A stretch of DNA of 64,000 bases from assembly GCF_900608595.1 (NCBI RefSeq), contig NZ_UWYY01000003.1:248001-312000 (forward strand), read 5' to 3'. The position numbers and the translations under genes are program-made. This document shows, in pieces, positions 43,489 through 52,651 of this stretch (its first letter is position 1; each line of letters begins with the position of its first letter). The notes under the pieces are model-generated. The model did not search any database and had not been told where the DNA came from. It worked only from the letters and a program-made list of their open reading frames with translations. This stretch comes from Promicromonospora panici (lineage in GTDB: Bacteria; Actinomycetota; Actinomycetes; Actinomycetales; Cellulomonadaceae).

Positions 43489-43512
43489 CAAACCAACCGT
43501 TCTGTCTATTTG
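43489..43512. promoter_or_regulatory. Candidate TetR operator between adh and tetR
   Basis: The sequence caaaccaaccgttctgtctatttg has CAAA/TTTG ends and an AACCGTT core, in the divergent gap between the alcohol dehydrogenase and the TetR gene. This is the expected place for the repressor to bind both promoters. Imperfect symmetry lowers the confidence. Confidence 0.4.
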
Positions 43513-43591
43513 GAGACTACGGCAGTCCGTCGGAGCAGGGCAAGCGCGGTTCGGTACCGACGAGCCCGGGCACGGGCGGTATGGTCACCAC

Positions 43592-44182
43592 GTGGCAGAC
43601 CGGAAGCCCCTCACCGCGCGCGGCGAGGCGACATGGCAGCGCATCCTGGACGCCGCGACGGAAGAGTTCGCCCGGTTCGGTTTCGCCGGAGCCCGGATCG
43701 AGCGGGTCACGAGCGCAGCCCGCACGAACAAGGCCCAGCTCTACGGCTACTTCGGCACCAAGGACGAGCTGTTCGACGCCGTCCTGGCCGCGTCGTTCCG
43801 CCAGATCGTCGACCTGGCGACCATCGACGCGAACGACCTGCCCGGGTGGGCGGTGCGGCTCTACGACGAGTACCTCGCGCGCCCCGAGATCGTCCGCCTG
43901 GCCACGTGGTCGCGGCTGGAGCGGAGCCCCCAGGGCCACCTCGTCGCCGAGCCCGAGCGCATGGACGCCGAAAAGCTGGCCGCCATCGCCGCGGCGCAGG
44001 AGGCCGGGGTCGTCGTGCCCGGTGACCCGTTCGACGTGATGGCCATGGTGATCGCCATGTCCATGGCCTGGTCTCCCGTCAGCAACGTGTACGCGGCACA
44101 CGCCGACGAGGACCCGGCCGAGCACGAGCGGCGGCGCGAGTTCCTGCGCGAGGCGGTCCGCCGGGCTGTCAGCCCGGTGTAA
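43592..44182 (+). CDS. TetR-family transcriptional regulator
   Basis: A 196-residue repressor. The HTH reads ILDAATEEFARFGFAGARIERVTSAARTNKAQLYGYFGTKDELFDAVL at about residues 18-65, with the typical LYGYFGTKDELF recognition region. The C-terminal ligand domain is all-helical. The GTG at 43592 has TATGGT 6 nt upstream, so it is leaderless. It is divergent from the zinc alcohol dehydrogenase, its probable target, with a candidate operator between. The next gene, another TetR, is convergent and ends 10 bp away. Confidence 0.88.
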   Translation: MADRKPLTARGEATWQRILDAATEEFARFGFAGARIERVTSAARTNKAQLYGYFGTKDELFDAVLAASFRQIVDLATIDANDLPGWAVRLYDEYLARPEIVRLATWSRLERSPQGHLVAEPERMDAEKLAAIAAAQEAGVVVPGDPFDVMAMVIAMSMAWSPVSNVYAAHADEDPAEHERRREFLREAVRRAVSPV

Positions 44183-44192
44183 CGCCGCGCCG

Positions 44193-44816
44193 TCAGCCCT
44201 CCGCGGCCGCGGGGATCCGCACCTCGAACCTCAACAGCTCCCAGGCGCGCAGCGCCGTCTGCAGGCGGCTGGCCTCGTCGACGCCCGACAGCCCGCCGGC
44301 CACCATCGAGACCGCGAGCAGCAGGTCCTCCGGCGTCGTACCGGGCGGGACCTCGCCCTCAGCGATCGCACCGTCCAGCCGCGTCGCCAGCACGACGGCG
44401 ACCCGCTCGCCCAGGGCCTCCAGGCGCCCGTCGGACACGCCCGGCCGCACGAGGTCCACGAACGCGACGGAGTCGACGGCGTGCCGCGTGACCAGCCCGA
44501 GCAGCTCCGGCAGCCCGACGCCGGAGGTGGCGGCGAGCTCCTCGACCGCCACGATTTGCTCCTCGAAGACCGCCACCACGAGGTCGAGCCGCTCCGGGAA
44601 GTGCCGGTAGAGGCTGCCCTGCCCGACTCCCGCACGCTTGGCGACTGCGCTGAGCGGCGCGCCGGTCCCGGCGGACCCGAAGACCTCACGAGCCGCCGCC
44701 AGCAGTGCCGCGCGGTTGCCCGCCGCAGCGCGCGGCCCGAGGTTGGGCGCACCCCCGCGGCGCGCGGGAGTGCGTGGGAGGCCACCGCGCCGAGGGTCGC
44801 GAAGTACACCGGTCAT
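44193..44816 (-). CDS. TetR-family transcriptional regulator
   Basis: A 207-residue repressor with a 30-residue basic N-terminal extension before the HTH (NRAALLAAAREVFGSAGTGAPLSAVAKRAGVGQGSLYRHFPERLDLVVAVFEE, about residues 34-86). The C-terminal domain resembles the SbtR-like group (LPELLGLVTRHAVDSVAFVDLVR). The ATG at 44816 has TAGAAT 6 nt upstream, a leaderless promoter that overlaps the palindromic operator at 44827-44856. It is divergent from the SDR gene and therefore likely represses both itself and that gene. Confidence 0.88.
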   Translation of the reverse strand: MTGVLRDPRRGGLPRTPARRGGAPNLGPRAAAGNRAALLAAAREVFGSAGTGAPLSAVAKRAGVGQGSLYRHFPERLDLVVAVFEEQIVAVEELAATSGVGLPELLGLVTRHAVDSVAFVDLVRPGVSDGRLEALGERVAVVLATRLDGAIAEGEVPPGTTPEDLLLAVSMVAGGLSGVDEASRLQTALRAWELLRFEVRIPAAAEG

Positions 44817-44826
44817 AGCGCTATTC

Positions 44827-44856
44827 TAGGTACCGGACACTGTTGTCCGGTACCTA
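44827..44856. promoter_or_regulatory. Perfect palindromic TetR operator
   Basis: taggtaccggaca (44827-44839) and tgtccggtaccta (44844-44856) are perfectly complementary 13-bp arms with a 4-nt centre. It overlaps the -10 box of the TetR gene (TAGAAT, 44823-44828) and lies 20 nt before the SDR start. This is the textbook position for an autoregulating TetR protein. Confidence 0.85.
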
Positions 44857-44876
44857 TCCCGTCCCAGGAGCACACC

Positions 44877-45908
44877 ATGGCACTGACCGTTCACTCCACC
44901 GTCGGCGAGTGGCTCGACCACCCGGTCGGTGGCCAGATCCTCGCCGGGTTCCTCGCCCAGGGCGGGGCGACGCCCGACTCACTCGCGCCCGCCCGCAGTC
45001 TGCCGCTGGCGCAGCTCGTGGAGCTGTCGGGCGGCAAGTTCCCCGCCGAGGCGCTCGACGGGCTGATCGCCGCCTACCGGGAGGCCGCGCCCGACGAGGC
45101 CGCTCAGGCGGACGCCGACGGCGGGCAGCCGGCCGGCTGGGTCGAACGGGTCACCGCGGGCCGTTTCGCCGGCCAGACCGTGATCGTCACGGGTGCGGCG
45201 TCCGGCATCGGCCGGGCTGTCGCGACCCGCGTGGCACGCGAGGGCGGGCGGGTCGTCGCCGCGGACATCTCCAAGGAAAAACTCGAGGCGCTCGCCGCCG
45301 CGCTGACCGGCCTCCCGTCCGGGGCCGAGGTGATTCCCGTCGCCGGCGACATCTCCGACCAGGACGACGTCGCCCGCATCGTCCTCGCCGCGGGCGACCG
45401 CATCGACGCGCTGGCCAACGTGGCCGGGATCATGGACGACTCGTCCGCGGTCCACGAGGTCAGCGACGCCCTGTGGGAGCGTGTGCTGCGCGTGAACCTC
45501 GAGGGCACCATGCGGCTCACCCGCGCCGTCGTGCCGAGCATGCTGGAGGCCAAGGACGGGCGCATCGTCAACGTCGCCTCCGAGGCTGGGCTGCGCGGCT
45601 CGTCCGCCGGCGTCGCCTACACGGCGTCGAAGCACGCGGTGGTCGGACTGACCAAGTCGACCGCGGTGATGTACGCGAAGAGCGGCATCCGCACCAACGC
45701 CGTCGCACCCGGCGGTGTCCTGACCGGAATCCCCGTGCCGGCCGCGGCCGACTTCGGCGCCGCGGTCCTGCGGCCGTACCAGGGCAACATCCCGAGCCTC
45801 GCGACGGCGGAGGAGCTCGCGGCCTCCATCACGTTCCTCCTGTCGAAGGACTCGGTGAACCTCAACGGCGCGATCATCGCCTCGGACGGCGGCTGGTCCG
45901 CCGTCTGA
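44877..45908 (+). CDS. SDR-family oxidoreductase with N-terminal helical domain
   Basis: A 343-residue short-chain dehydrogenase. The NAD(P) site is TVIVTGAASGIGRAVATRVAREGGRVVAADIS at about residues 101-132, and the catalytic region has NVASEAGL and YTASKHAVVGLTKS (YxxxK near 246), followed by NAVAPGGVLTGI. About 95 residues precede the Rossmann fold (VGEWLDHPVGGQILAGFLAQGG... MLxxL type); they resemble small helical modules found at the ends of some hydrolases. An AGGAG is 7 nt before the ATG. The perfect palindrome upstream and the divergent TetR indicate repression by that regulator. The substrate is unknown. Confidence 0.87.
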   Translation: MALTVHSTVGEWLDHPVGGQILAGFLAQGGATPDSLAPARSLPLAQLVELSGGKFPAEALDGLIAAYREAAPDEAAQADADGGQPAGWVERVTAGRFAGQTVIVTGAASGIGRAVATRVAREGGRVVAADISKEKLEALAAALTGLPSGAEVIPVAGDISDQDDVARIVLAAGDRIDALANVAGIMDDSSAVHEVSDALWERVLRVNLEGTMRLTRAVVPSMLEAKDGRIVNVASEAGLRGSSAGVAYTASKHAVVGLTKSTAVMYAKSGIRTNAVAPGGVLTGIPVPAAADFGAAVLRPYQGNIPSLATAEELAASITFLLSKDSVNLNGAIIASDGGWSAV

Positions 45909-45940
45909 CATCCCTGCCGAGGTAGTCGTCGAGGGGAGCG

Positions 45941-47605
45941 CTAGGAGCGATTCTCGATATGTTCCGCGACGCGCTCCGCGAACCACTCGCGCTGCTTCTG
46001 CTGGCGCACCCTCTGCTCCTTCAGGACCGCCTTCGCCGTCGAGACGGCCAGCAGCACCATGACGACGCTGAACGGGAGAGCCAGCAGGATCGCCATGGTC
46101 TGCAGCGCACTCAGCGGGTCGATGCCCGCTTCCGGGTCGGCCGCCGCGGCCTGGGCACCCACGACGAGCAGCACCGCCGCGACCGCACCCTCGACGCAGC
46201 CCCAGAACGCGCGGCTCCACCTCGGCGGGTTCGGGTCGCCGCCCGAGGAGAGCATGTCGACGACGAACGATGCCGAGTCCGAGCTCGTGACGAAGAAGAT
46301 GACGATCAGGGTGATCCCGAGGACGCTCAGGATCGTGGCGCCGGGGAGCGTGTCGAAGAGCTGGAACAGCGCGGTGTTCGTGCTGACCGAGCCGTCCTCG
46401 GCGATCAGGCCGCCCTCGCCGAAGACCTCCCGGTGCAGGGCCGTGCCACCCAGCACGGAGAACCACAGGAAGGTCACCAGGGTGGGCACGAGGAGCACGC
46501 CGGTCACGAACTGGCGGATCGTGCGGCCCTTCGAGATGCGGGCTATGAAGACGCCGACGAAGGGCGCCCAGCTGATCCACCAGCCCCAGTAGAACGTGGT
46601 CCAGCCGCCGAGCCACGCGGCTCCCTCCTCCTGGAACGGGCGGGCGTTGAACGTCAGGATGAAGAAGTTCTGCAGGTACGAGCCGACCTGGGTCATGAAG
46701 TCGCTCAGGATGAACACCGTGGGACCGGCGATCAGCACGAAGACCAGGATGGCCGCGGCCAGGCCCATGTTGATGTTCGACAGCCACTTGATGCCCTTGT
46801 CCACGCCCGTGACCACGGACGTCACGGCGATCGCCGTGATGACGATGATCAGCAGGACAAGTAGCCAGGTGGTGGGCTCGTCGATCACCTCGAGGTATCC
46901 GAGCCCTGCCCCGATCTGGGTCACGCCCAGGCCGAGCGACGTCGCGACGCCGAACAGCGTGCCCAGCACGGCGATCACGTCGATCACGTCGCCCCAGAAG
47001 CCCTTGATGCGGTCGCCGAGCAGCGGCTTGAGCGCCCAGCGGATCGAGACGGGGTTGCCCAGGCGGTGCACGGAGTACGCGATGGCGAGACCGACCACCA
47101 CGTAGATGGCCCAGGCGTGCAGGCCCCAGTGCAGGAACGTGACGTCCATGGCGGAGCGGGCGGCGGCAGCGGGTGTTCCGGCGCTGGCCCCCGGCGGAGT
47201 CACGCTGTAGTGGTTGAGCGGCTCCGCGACTCCCCAGAAGACCAGTCCGATGCCCATGCCGGCGGCGAACAGCATGGCGAACCAGGAGCGGATGCTGAAC
47301 TCCGGCTCGTCGTTGGGGTCCTTGCCGAGCACGATGGTGCCCATCGGCGACACCGCTATCCAGATGGCGAAGAAGACGCAGGCCGCGACCAGGCCGATGT
47401 AGTACCAGCCGAGGTCCTGCACGACGGTGTCGTTCGCCGTCGCGATAAGATCGCCCATCTGCTCCGGGATGATCGCGGTGATCACCACGAACGCGACCAG
47501 CAGCCCGGCCGCCGGGTAGAAGACCCACGGTGCCGGGATCAGCTTGCGCCTTCCGGCCGGCTCCGGGGCAGCAACCTGCGTACCCGTGCTGTGGTCCTCA
47601 GACAT
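45941..47605 (-). CDS. BCCT-family betaine/choline/carnitine transporter
   Basis: A 554-residue transporter with 12 predicted helices. It has the BCCT signature WGWWISWAPFVGVFIARISKGRTIRQF near residue 340 and the upstream Trp-rich and Gly-rich elements (FAAGMGIGLVFWGVAEPLNHY near 105, GLHAWAIYVVVGLAIAYSVHR near 155). It takes up glycine betaine or a similar compatible solute by Na+ or H+ symport, giving osmoprotection. The short polar N- and C-tails, the latter basic (RVRQQKQREWFAERVAEHI), may sense osmotic stress as in BetP. The ATG at 47605 has GAGGAG 6 nt before it; the frame stays open upstream but without conserved residues. Confidence 0.93.
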   Translation of the reverse strand: MSEDHSTGTQVAAPEPAGRRKLIPAPWVFYPAAGLLVAFVVITAIIPEQMGDLIATANDTVVQDLGWYYIGLVAACVFFAIWIAVSPMGTIVLGKDPNDEPEFSIRSWFAMLFAAGMGIGLVFWGVAEPLNHYSVTPPGASAGTPAAAARSAMDVTFLHWGLHAWAIYVVVGLAIAYSVHRLGNPVSIRWALKPLLGDRIKGFWGDVIDVIAVLGTLFGVATSLGLGVTQIGAGLGYLEVIDEPTTWLLVLLIIVITAIAVTSVVTGVDKGIKWLSNINMGLAAAILVFVLIAGPTVFILSDFMTQVGSYLQNFFILTFNARPFQEEGAAWLGGWTTFYWGWWISWAPFVGVFIARISKGRTIRQFVTGVLLVPTLVTFLWFSVLGGTALHREVFGEGGLIAEDGSVSTNTALFQLFDTLPGATILSVLGITLIVIFFVTSSDSASFVVDMLSSGGDPNPPRWSRAFWGCVEGAVAAVLLVVGAQAAAADPEAGIDPLSALQTMAILLALPFSVVMVLLAVSTAKAVLKEQRVRQQKQREWFAERVAEHIENRS

Positions 47606-47718
47606 GTGTCTCCTCTCAGCGGACTTCTCGTCCGATCGGAGCAACTGCCGACTTGCGAACTTCCGAGGATCGAGGCAATCCACCGTATCGAGGCTCCCGG
47701 CCTCCTGCTTCCCGAGCG

Positions 47719-49005
47719 TCAGGAGCCGGCCGGCCACTCCAGCACGTCGTCGGGCCATGTGTCGGGCTTGCCGATTCGCATCATGGGTCGGACGAAGCAG
47801 AGGGCGACGAGGACGCACGCCATCGCGCCCACCATCGCCCACAGCGTGGCGCCGATGCCCCAGCCCTCGAGGAGCGCACTGCCCACCACGGGCGCGGCCG
47901 GCGCGGCGATCAGGCCCGTCAGTCCGAGCAGCGACGTGGCCCGGCCCATCATGTGGTCCGGGATGATGACCGTGAGGTAGCCCGTGAAACCTGCGTTGAG
48001 CGCCGGGTAGAGGAACACACCGACCGCCAGCATCGAGACGAACACCCAGTACGTCGGCGCGAGCGCCATGACAGCCAGCGCGACGAGCAGCACACCGATC
48101 GTCAGGAGCCCGAACCGGCCGACGCGGGTGCGCTGCACGATCGGGCCTGCGACGATCGCGCCCGAGAGCATGCTGACGCCGGCGCACGCGTCGACCAGTC
48201 CGATGAGTCGCGGGTCGGTGCCGGTGCGCACCAGCTCCAGGTTGATCGCGACCAGCAGCGCGATCGAGGTGAGGTTCAGCAGCGTGATCAGCACGAGCAC
48301 CGCCCGGAAGAGCGGGACGGCGCCCACGAAGCGCAGCCCGTCGCGCAGGTCGGCCAGCGGATGTGTCTGCCCTGTCCGCTCACGATTGAGCGGCTCGCGT
48401 ACGAACGAGATGGCCACCACCTCGATCGCGTGCCCGACCACGGACGCCACGAACGGCAGCACGTGGGCCATCCCGTACAGGAACCCGCCGACAGGCCCCG
48501 CGAACAGGCCCACCGCCGCCATCCGGCCCTGGTTCACCGCCATGGCGTTCGCCATCTGCGCCGCGGGCACGACGGCACGAAGCGCGCCGCCCGACGCCGG
48601 ATTCACGAACGCGCTCACCATCGAGGAGCCGAACAGGACCGCCGCCAGGTGCCAGGCGCTGAGCGCGCCCGTCACGCCGGCCGCGACGACCGTGGCCCAC
48701 AGCGCGGTGCCGGTCGCGGCGGCGACCACCAGCAGCAGACGCCGGTTCACCCGGTCCGCGACGACGCCGGCGGGCAGCGTGGCGACCAGCGCGCCCACCT
48801 GGCCGATGCCGCTGATCAGGCCCGCCTGGGCCACCGAGCCCGTGACCTCGAACGCCAGCAGCGGTATCGCGAACGTGCCGACGCCCGCGCCGATCGCCTG
48901 CGCGAACCGCCCGGTCGTCAGCAGCAGGTAGGCGCGGTTACGCCGGAGCGGGACGTCCGGCGACGGAGGTTCGGTCGAGGCTGCTGTCGAGGTCTCTGCG
49001 GTCAC
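47719..49005 (-). CDS. MFS exporter (MFS_3/EntS-like)
   Basis: A 428-residue major facilitator of the MFS_3 type, with about 12 helices. LLLTTGRFAQAIGAGVGTFAIPLLAFEVTGSVAQAGLISGIGQVGALVATLPAGVVADRVNRRLLLVV at the N-terminus, with the ADRVNRR motif A, matches the group that includes enterobactin exporter EntS and macrolide pumps. The second half has VALFFV-type helices and ends with PAGS. The GTG at 49005 has TACGTT 7 nt upstream, so it is leaderless; a TTG at 49014 is possible. No siderophore genes are adjacent, so its cargo is unknown. Confidence 0.87.
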   Translation of the reverse strand: MTAETSTAASTEPPSPDVPLRRNRAYLLLTTGRFAQAIGAGVGTFAIPLLAFEVTGSVAQAGLISGIGQVGALVATLPAGVVADRVNRRLLLVVAAATGTALWATVVAAGVTGALSAWHLAAVLFGSSMVSAFVNPASGGALRAVVPAAQMANAMAVNQGRMAAVGLFAGPVGGFLYGMAHVLPFVASVVGHAIEVVAISFVREPLNRERTGQTHPLADLRDGLRFVGAVPLFRAVLVLITLLNLTSIALLVAINLELVRTGTDPRLIGLVDACAGVSMLSGAIVAGPIVQRTRVGRFGLLTIGVLLVALAVMALAPTYWVFVSMLAVGVFLYPALNAGFTGYLTVIIPDHMMGRATSLLGLTGLIAAPAAPVVGSALLEGWGIGATLWAMVGAMACVLVALCFVRPMMRIGKPDTWPDDVLEWPAGS

Positions 49006-49070
49006 GCCGCACAACGTAACGGTCAGGTGTGCCTCGCGGGTGAAATGTCCACTCCCGGAAGACCGGCGAG

Positions 49071-49715
49071 TCAGCGGCCGATCGAGGCCTTGCGGCCCGC
49101 CACGTACAGCCCCTCGCGGGCGATGCGGCCCACGGTCTCGACGAGCAGCGCGCGTTCGGCGACCTTGATCCGTTCGGTCAGGGTCGGCTCATCGTCGGCG
49201 TCGAGGACCGGCACCGCCGTCTGGGCGATGATCGGGCCGGTGTCCACGCCGTCGTCGACCAGGTGCACCGTGCAGCCGGTGATCTTGACGCCGTGGGCGA
49301 GCGTGTCGCGCACGGGGTGCGCGCCGGGGAAGCTCGGCAGGAGGGCAGGGTGCGTGTTCATCATGCGCCCCTCGAACTTCCGCACGACGCTCGGGGCGAG
49401 GATGCGCATGAACCCCGCCAGGACCAGATAGTCCGGCTGGAACACCGACACGGCTTCGAGGATGCCGTCGTTCCAGGCCGCGCGGTCGTCGAAGTCCTTC
49501 ATGGCGACGACGGCGGACGCCACGCCCGCGTCCCGCGCGAGATCGAGGGCGCCGGCGTCCGGGCGATCCGTCACGACGCCGACCACGCGCGCGCCGTAGG
49601 CCGCGTCGTCGTGCGCGGTCAGGAGCGCGGCGAGATTGGATCCGCCGCCCGAGGCGAGCACGACCAGGCGCTTGGCGGAACTGGATTCGACGGGGTGACC
49701 GGAGGGCGTCTGCAC
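49071..49715 (-). CDS. purN: Phosphoribosylglycinamide formyltransferase
   Basis: PurN transfers a formyl group from 10-formyl-THF to GAR in purine synthesis. The 214-residue protein starts with RLVVLASGGGSNLAALL (about residues 16-32). It contains the active site set FMRILAPSVVRKFEGRMMNTHPALLPSFPGAHPV (Asn and His near 113-115) and VHLVDDGVDTGPIIAQ (Asp near 150). The GTG at 49715 has TAGGCT 7 nt upstream (leaderless). In relatives purN lies directly before purH; here an accessory block (MFS, BCCT, SDR, TetR, ADH) separates them. The MFS gene follows on the same strand with a 65-bp gap. Confidence 0.96.
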   Translation of the reverse strand: MQTPSGHPVESSSAKRLVVLASGGGSNLAALLTAHDDAAYGARVVGVVTDRPDAGALDLARDAGVASAVVAMKDFDDRAAWNDGILEAVSVFQPDYLVLAGFMRILAPSVVRKFEGRMMNTHPALLPSFPGAHPVRDTLAHGVKITGCTVHLVDDGVDTGPIIAQTAVPVLDADDEPTLTERIKVAERALLVETVGRIAREGLYVAGRKASIGR

Positions 49716-49795
49716 GAGTCCCAGCCTACGTGGCCGCCGGCCCGCCCTCCCAGCGCCCCCAGTGGCGCGGGAGTGCGGTCCGGTGGCGCGAGCTG

Positions 49796-51121
49796 TCAGT
49801 CGACCTGCCACACGCTCAAGGTCGCTCGGTCTCCGCGGACGGCGTCCACACCTACGGCGACCTTGTTGTTGAGCGTCAGCTCGCCCCGGGGCCCGCTGCT
49901 CCACGTCGCGTACCCGTCGCCAGACACGAAGCTCCCGCCGGTGGTGGAGTACGAGTAGAACAGCCCGCCCAGCGAGAGATCGACGGGACCGCCCGCGACC
50001 GTGACGTGGAGCTCGTACGGCCCGCCAGGCCCGCCGACCGGGATCGTGGTCCCCGACGTCACGCTCACCTGGCACCGCGCGTCCCCGCACGCGTCGAGGT
50101 TCGACCCGTCCGCCGGGTGATCCGCGTTGGCGACGGCGCGGTCGCGCATCTGCTTGTGCCGGATGCTGTCCACCAGCTCGTCGTGCACCTTCCGCACCGT
50201 CCTCGCGCCGGGCGCGTCGGCGTACGACTTGAGGTAGTCCTCGTACAGGGAACGCGCGGCGGTCAGCTTCCCGTCGGCCTGCTTCACCTGTGCGCAGCCC
50301 GCAAGCAGATCGTCACCCTGGTCACCGGTCGAGGCGATCGGTTCGGCGAGCTCCGGCTCGGTCCACCCGCCGTCGTGCAGCCACAGGTATTCCTCCCGGG
50401 CCGCGCAGGCATCCGACGCCACTGACTCCTCGTCGAGCGGCTCGGTGTACCCGGGGTACTCGGTCGGCTTGATGAACCAGTCCTTGTCGAACCTCCCGAC
50501 GTACGTCGACATCACCTCGCGCACGGATGCCGACTCCTCGGGGTGCGCCGCGAGCGTCTCGACCAGCTGCTCCAGGGCTCCCTCCGGGTCGCGGCCAGGA
50601 GCGTCCCAGCCGCCGTTCCCGCTACCGGCCGACAGGTTGAAGAGCAGCTCCGCACGGACGATGCCCGCGTGCGCCCACCGCGCTCCGGGGTGCCCGAGGT
50701 ACTCGTCGAGGCCGTCCGGCTCGAAGTCCCCGTCGGTGCTGGTCGCGCCGAGGAGCACCGAGCACGCGCGACGACCCTGCACCGAGGAGTCCACGACGTC
50801 GCCGGCCACGAGGCGGTGCAGCGGTCCCAGCTCGTCGAGCGCCTCGATCGCGTCCTGGCAGTCTCCGTCGGCGTGCCGGGCGTCGGCCTCGTTCACCAGC
50901 CGTGACGCCTCGGCCCGCAGGGCGACGACAACACCACCGGTGGCGACCAGCACGACGGCGACGGCCGCCACGAACACGATCCGCCACCGCCGGGCCAGGA
51001 ACCGCTTCGCGCCGCGCCCCCACGCGCGGATGATCGCCGCCGGATCACGCGGGAGCTGGTCCTCCGGGCTCGCCGGGTCCATCGGACCGGTCAGGGGCGT
51101 CGTCTCCTGGTCCTTCGTCAT
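49796..51121 (-). CDS. Membrane-anchored protein with TPR-like region, function unknown
   Basis: A 441-residue protein. A polar N-terminus leads to one membrane helix (WRIVFVAAVAVVLVATGGVVVALR, about residues 44-68). A helical region follows that starts ASRLVNEADARHADGDCQDAIEALDELGPLHRLVAGD and resembles tetratricopeptide repeats, then a C-terminal beta-rich domain. Several Cys residues (DCQDA, RRACS, DACAARE, GCAQV, DACGDARCQ) suggest disulfides outside the cell. The ATG at 51121 lies 77 nt inside the end of the DUF6350 gene; an internal ATG at 51082 (38-nt overlap) is the alternative. No clear ribosome binding site is seen at either. The function is unknown. Confidence 0.75.
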   Translation of the reverse strand: MTKDQETTPLTGPMDPASPEDQLPRDPAAIIRAWGRGAKRFLARRWRIVFVAAVAVVLVATGGVVVALRAEASRLVNEADARHADGDCQDAIEALDELGPLHRLVAGDVVDSSVQGRRACSVLLGATSTDGDFEPDGLDEYLGHPGARWAHAGIVRAELLFNLSAGSGNGGWDAPGRDPEGALEQLVETLAAHPEESASVREVMSTYVGRFDKDWFIKPTEYPGYTEPLDEESVASDACAAREEYLWLHDGGWTEPELAEPIASTGDQGDDLLAGCAQVKQADGKLTAARSLYEDYLKSYADAPGARTVRKVHDELVDSIRHKQMRDRAVANADHPADGSNLDACGDARCQVSVTSGTTIPVGGPGGPYELHVTVAGGPVDLSLGGLFYSYSTTGGSFVSGDGYATWSSGPRGELTLNNKVAVGVDAVRGDRATLSVWQVD

Positions 51122-52508
51122 GCGGCGAGTCGACCACGGCGCTCTCGGGACCCCTCCCGGCGTCGTCGGCCGCATCGCGCACCCGCCCCAGCAGGCCGAC
51201 GGCGTCGAGCTTCCCGCCGAGGACGACGGCGGCCGCGCCACCACCCACCTCGAGCGCCACCAGTCCGGCGGACATGAGCGGGTTCGCGCCGACGTCGGAC
51301 AGGCGACCGGGGCCGCCCGCACCCGCGGCGACCCACTGCCCCAGCAGCATGAGCACCGCGGGCACGCACACGATGCCGCCGAGCACCCAGCCGACGTCGG
51401 ACCACTGGACCAGCGACGGCTCGAGCCTCCGCCACGCAAACAGGCCGGCCGTAACCCCGCAGGCCACCACCAGCACGGGCACCCAGGCGCTGACCGGGTT
51501 GGCCCAGTCCTGGCCGGGCAGCGCCCCGAGGAGCGGTATCGCGGGCAGCGGGCCCGAGATCGTGCCGAACGGCGTGAAGCTCGTCCCCTCGCCGACGGCG
51601 AAACCCGGACCCGCGAGCCACGACGCCGCCCAGAGCACGAGGTTGGGCAGGAGCGCGAGCTGGGCCACGGCGAACACGATCCCACCGGTCCAGCCCGGTT
51701 CGAGGGCGGTGATGATGTCCGACGACGTGGCCCGCCCCGCCAGCGCCCACGCGGCCACCAGGAGGGCCGCGCCGCCGAGCAGCAGCGCGACCGCCACCGA
51801 GCCGGCACGCAGCCCGAGCCGGAGCGTCGCGGGCACCAGGTCGACGCCGGTGGCCCGGCGGGCCAGCACCTCGGCCCGTTCGCCGAGCTCCGCGGCGGTC
51901 GGGGCGTCCGGGCGGGCGAGGATGCCCAGCGCCATGCCGAGCCCGCCCATGACCAGGCCGGCCAGGGCCGCCACGGCGAGCGACCAGCCGGGTGCGCTGC
52001 CCGCGAGTGCCGCCACCGCCGTCGTGCACAGGGCGTACGTCACCGCGCCCGCGAGCCAGGCGCGTGCCGACGTGGTGGCGAACCGCTTGGCCGAGACGTA
52101 GGTGGCGAACAGCGCCAGAGCCGCGATGCCGAGCGGCGCGAGGGAGACCGTCACCGTGTCGGCGGTGAGTGGGACGCCGTGGCCGAGCAGCCAGATGCCC
52201 ATGGCGACGTCGATGGCGGAGCGCACCTGGACGGCGTCGTCCGGGGCATCGGCTGGTGTGGCGAGCGTGGCCGTGCCGACGAGGTAGGCCACGACCGCCG
52301 GAAGGACCACTACGGCGAGCGACAGGGTCAGAGCCTGACCGGCCGACAGGGCGCCGGCGACGATGTGGGACAGCGGCGACAGGCCCCGCTCCGGCGACGC
52401 GGGCTCGTCGACCAGACGCCCGCGGCGGGCGGTCGGCCTGCTGGCCGGGCGGCTCGTCCGTGCGCCGGGAGTACGGGTGGCCGCGCTGGGCCGGGGTGGT
52501 GCGCTCAC
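51045..52508 (-). CDS. DUF6350 (PerM-like) integral membrane protein
   Basis: A 487-residue protein with about 10-11 predicted helices and hydrophilic tails, in the position next to sucCD and purN where actinobacteria encode DUF6350 proteins, sometimes called PerM and linked to cell division in mycobacteria. Representative segments are HIVAGALSAGQALTLSLAVVVLPAVVAYLVGTA and YVSAKRFATTSARAWLAGAVTYALCTTAVAALAG. The start is GTG at 52508, without a visible ribosome binding site. It overlaps the next gene by 77 nt at its 3' end. The family link is from context and topology, with no catalytic motif. Confidence 0.8.
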   Translation of the reverse strand: MSAPPRPSAATRTPGARTSRPASRPTARRGRLVDEPASPERGLSPLSHIVAGALSAGQALTLSLAVVVLPAVVAYLVGTATLATPADAPDDAVQVRSAIDVAMGIWLLGHGVPLTADTVTVSLAPLGIAALALFATYVSAKRFATTSARAWLAGAVTYALCTTAVAALAGSAPGWSLAVAALAGLVMGGLGMALGILARPDAPTAAELGERAEVLARRATGVDLVPATLRLGLRAGSVAVALLLGGAALLVAAWALAGRATSSDIITALEPGWTGGIVFAVAQLALLPNLVLWAASWLAGPGFAVGEGTSFTPFGTISGPLPAIPLLGALPGQDWANPVSAWVPVLVVACGVTAGLFAWRRLEPSLVQWSDVGWVLGGIVCVPAVLMLLGQWVAAGAGGPGRLSDVGANPLMSAGLVALEVGGGAAAVVLGGKLDAVGLLGRVRDAADDAGRGPESAVVDSPHDEGPGDDAPDRSDGPGEPGGPAPA

Positions 52509-52651
52509 GGCCCAATCTTCACCCGTGTGCCGCTGCCCTCCTGTGGACCTGCCTCGGCGTGGCCCGGGTGAACTTCAGGAAAAATCACGGAGAGATATGG
52601 AGTTCACAGGGTGTTCTGGTGTAGGTACACCCACTTTGCACCCCAACCCGC

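Noticed and set aside
45941..48187. A longer start for the BCCT transporter (748 codons)
   Set aside because: The extension is antisense-like, unconserved, and overlaps the MFS gene; a good ribosome binding site marks 47605.
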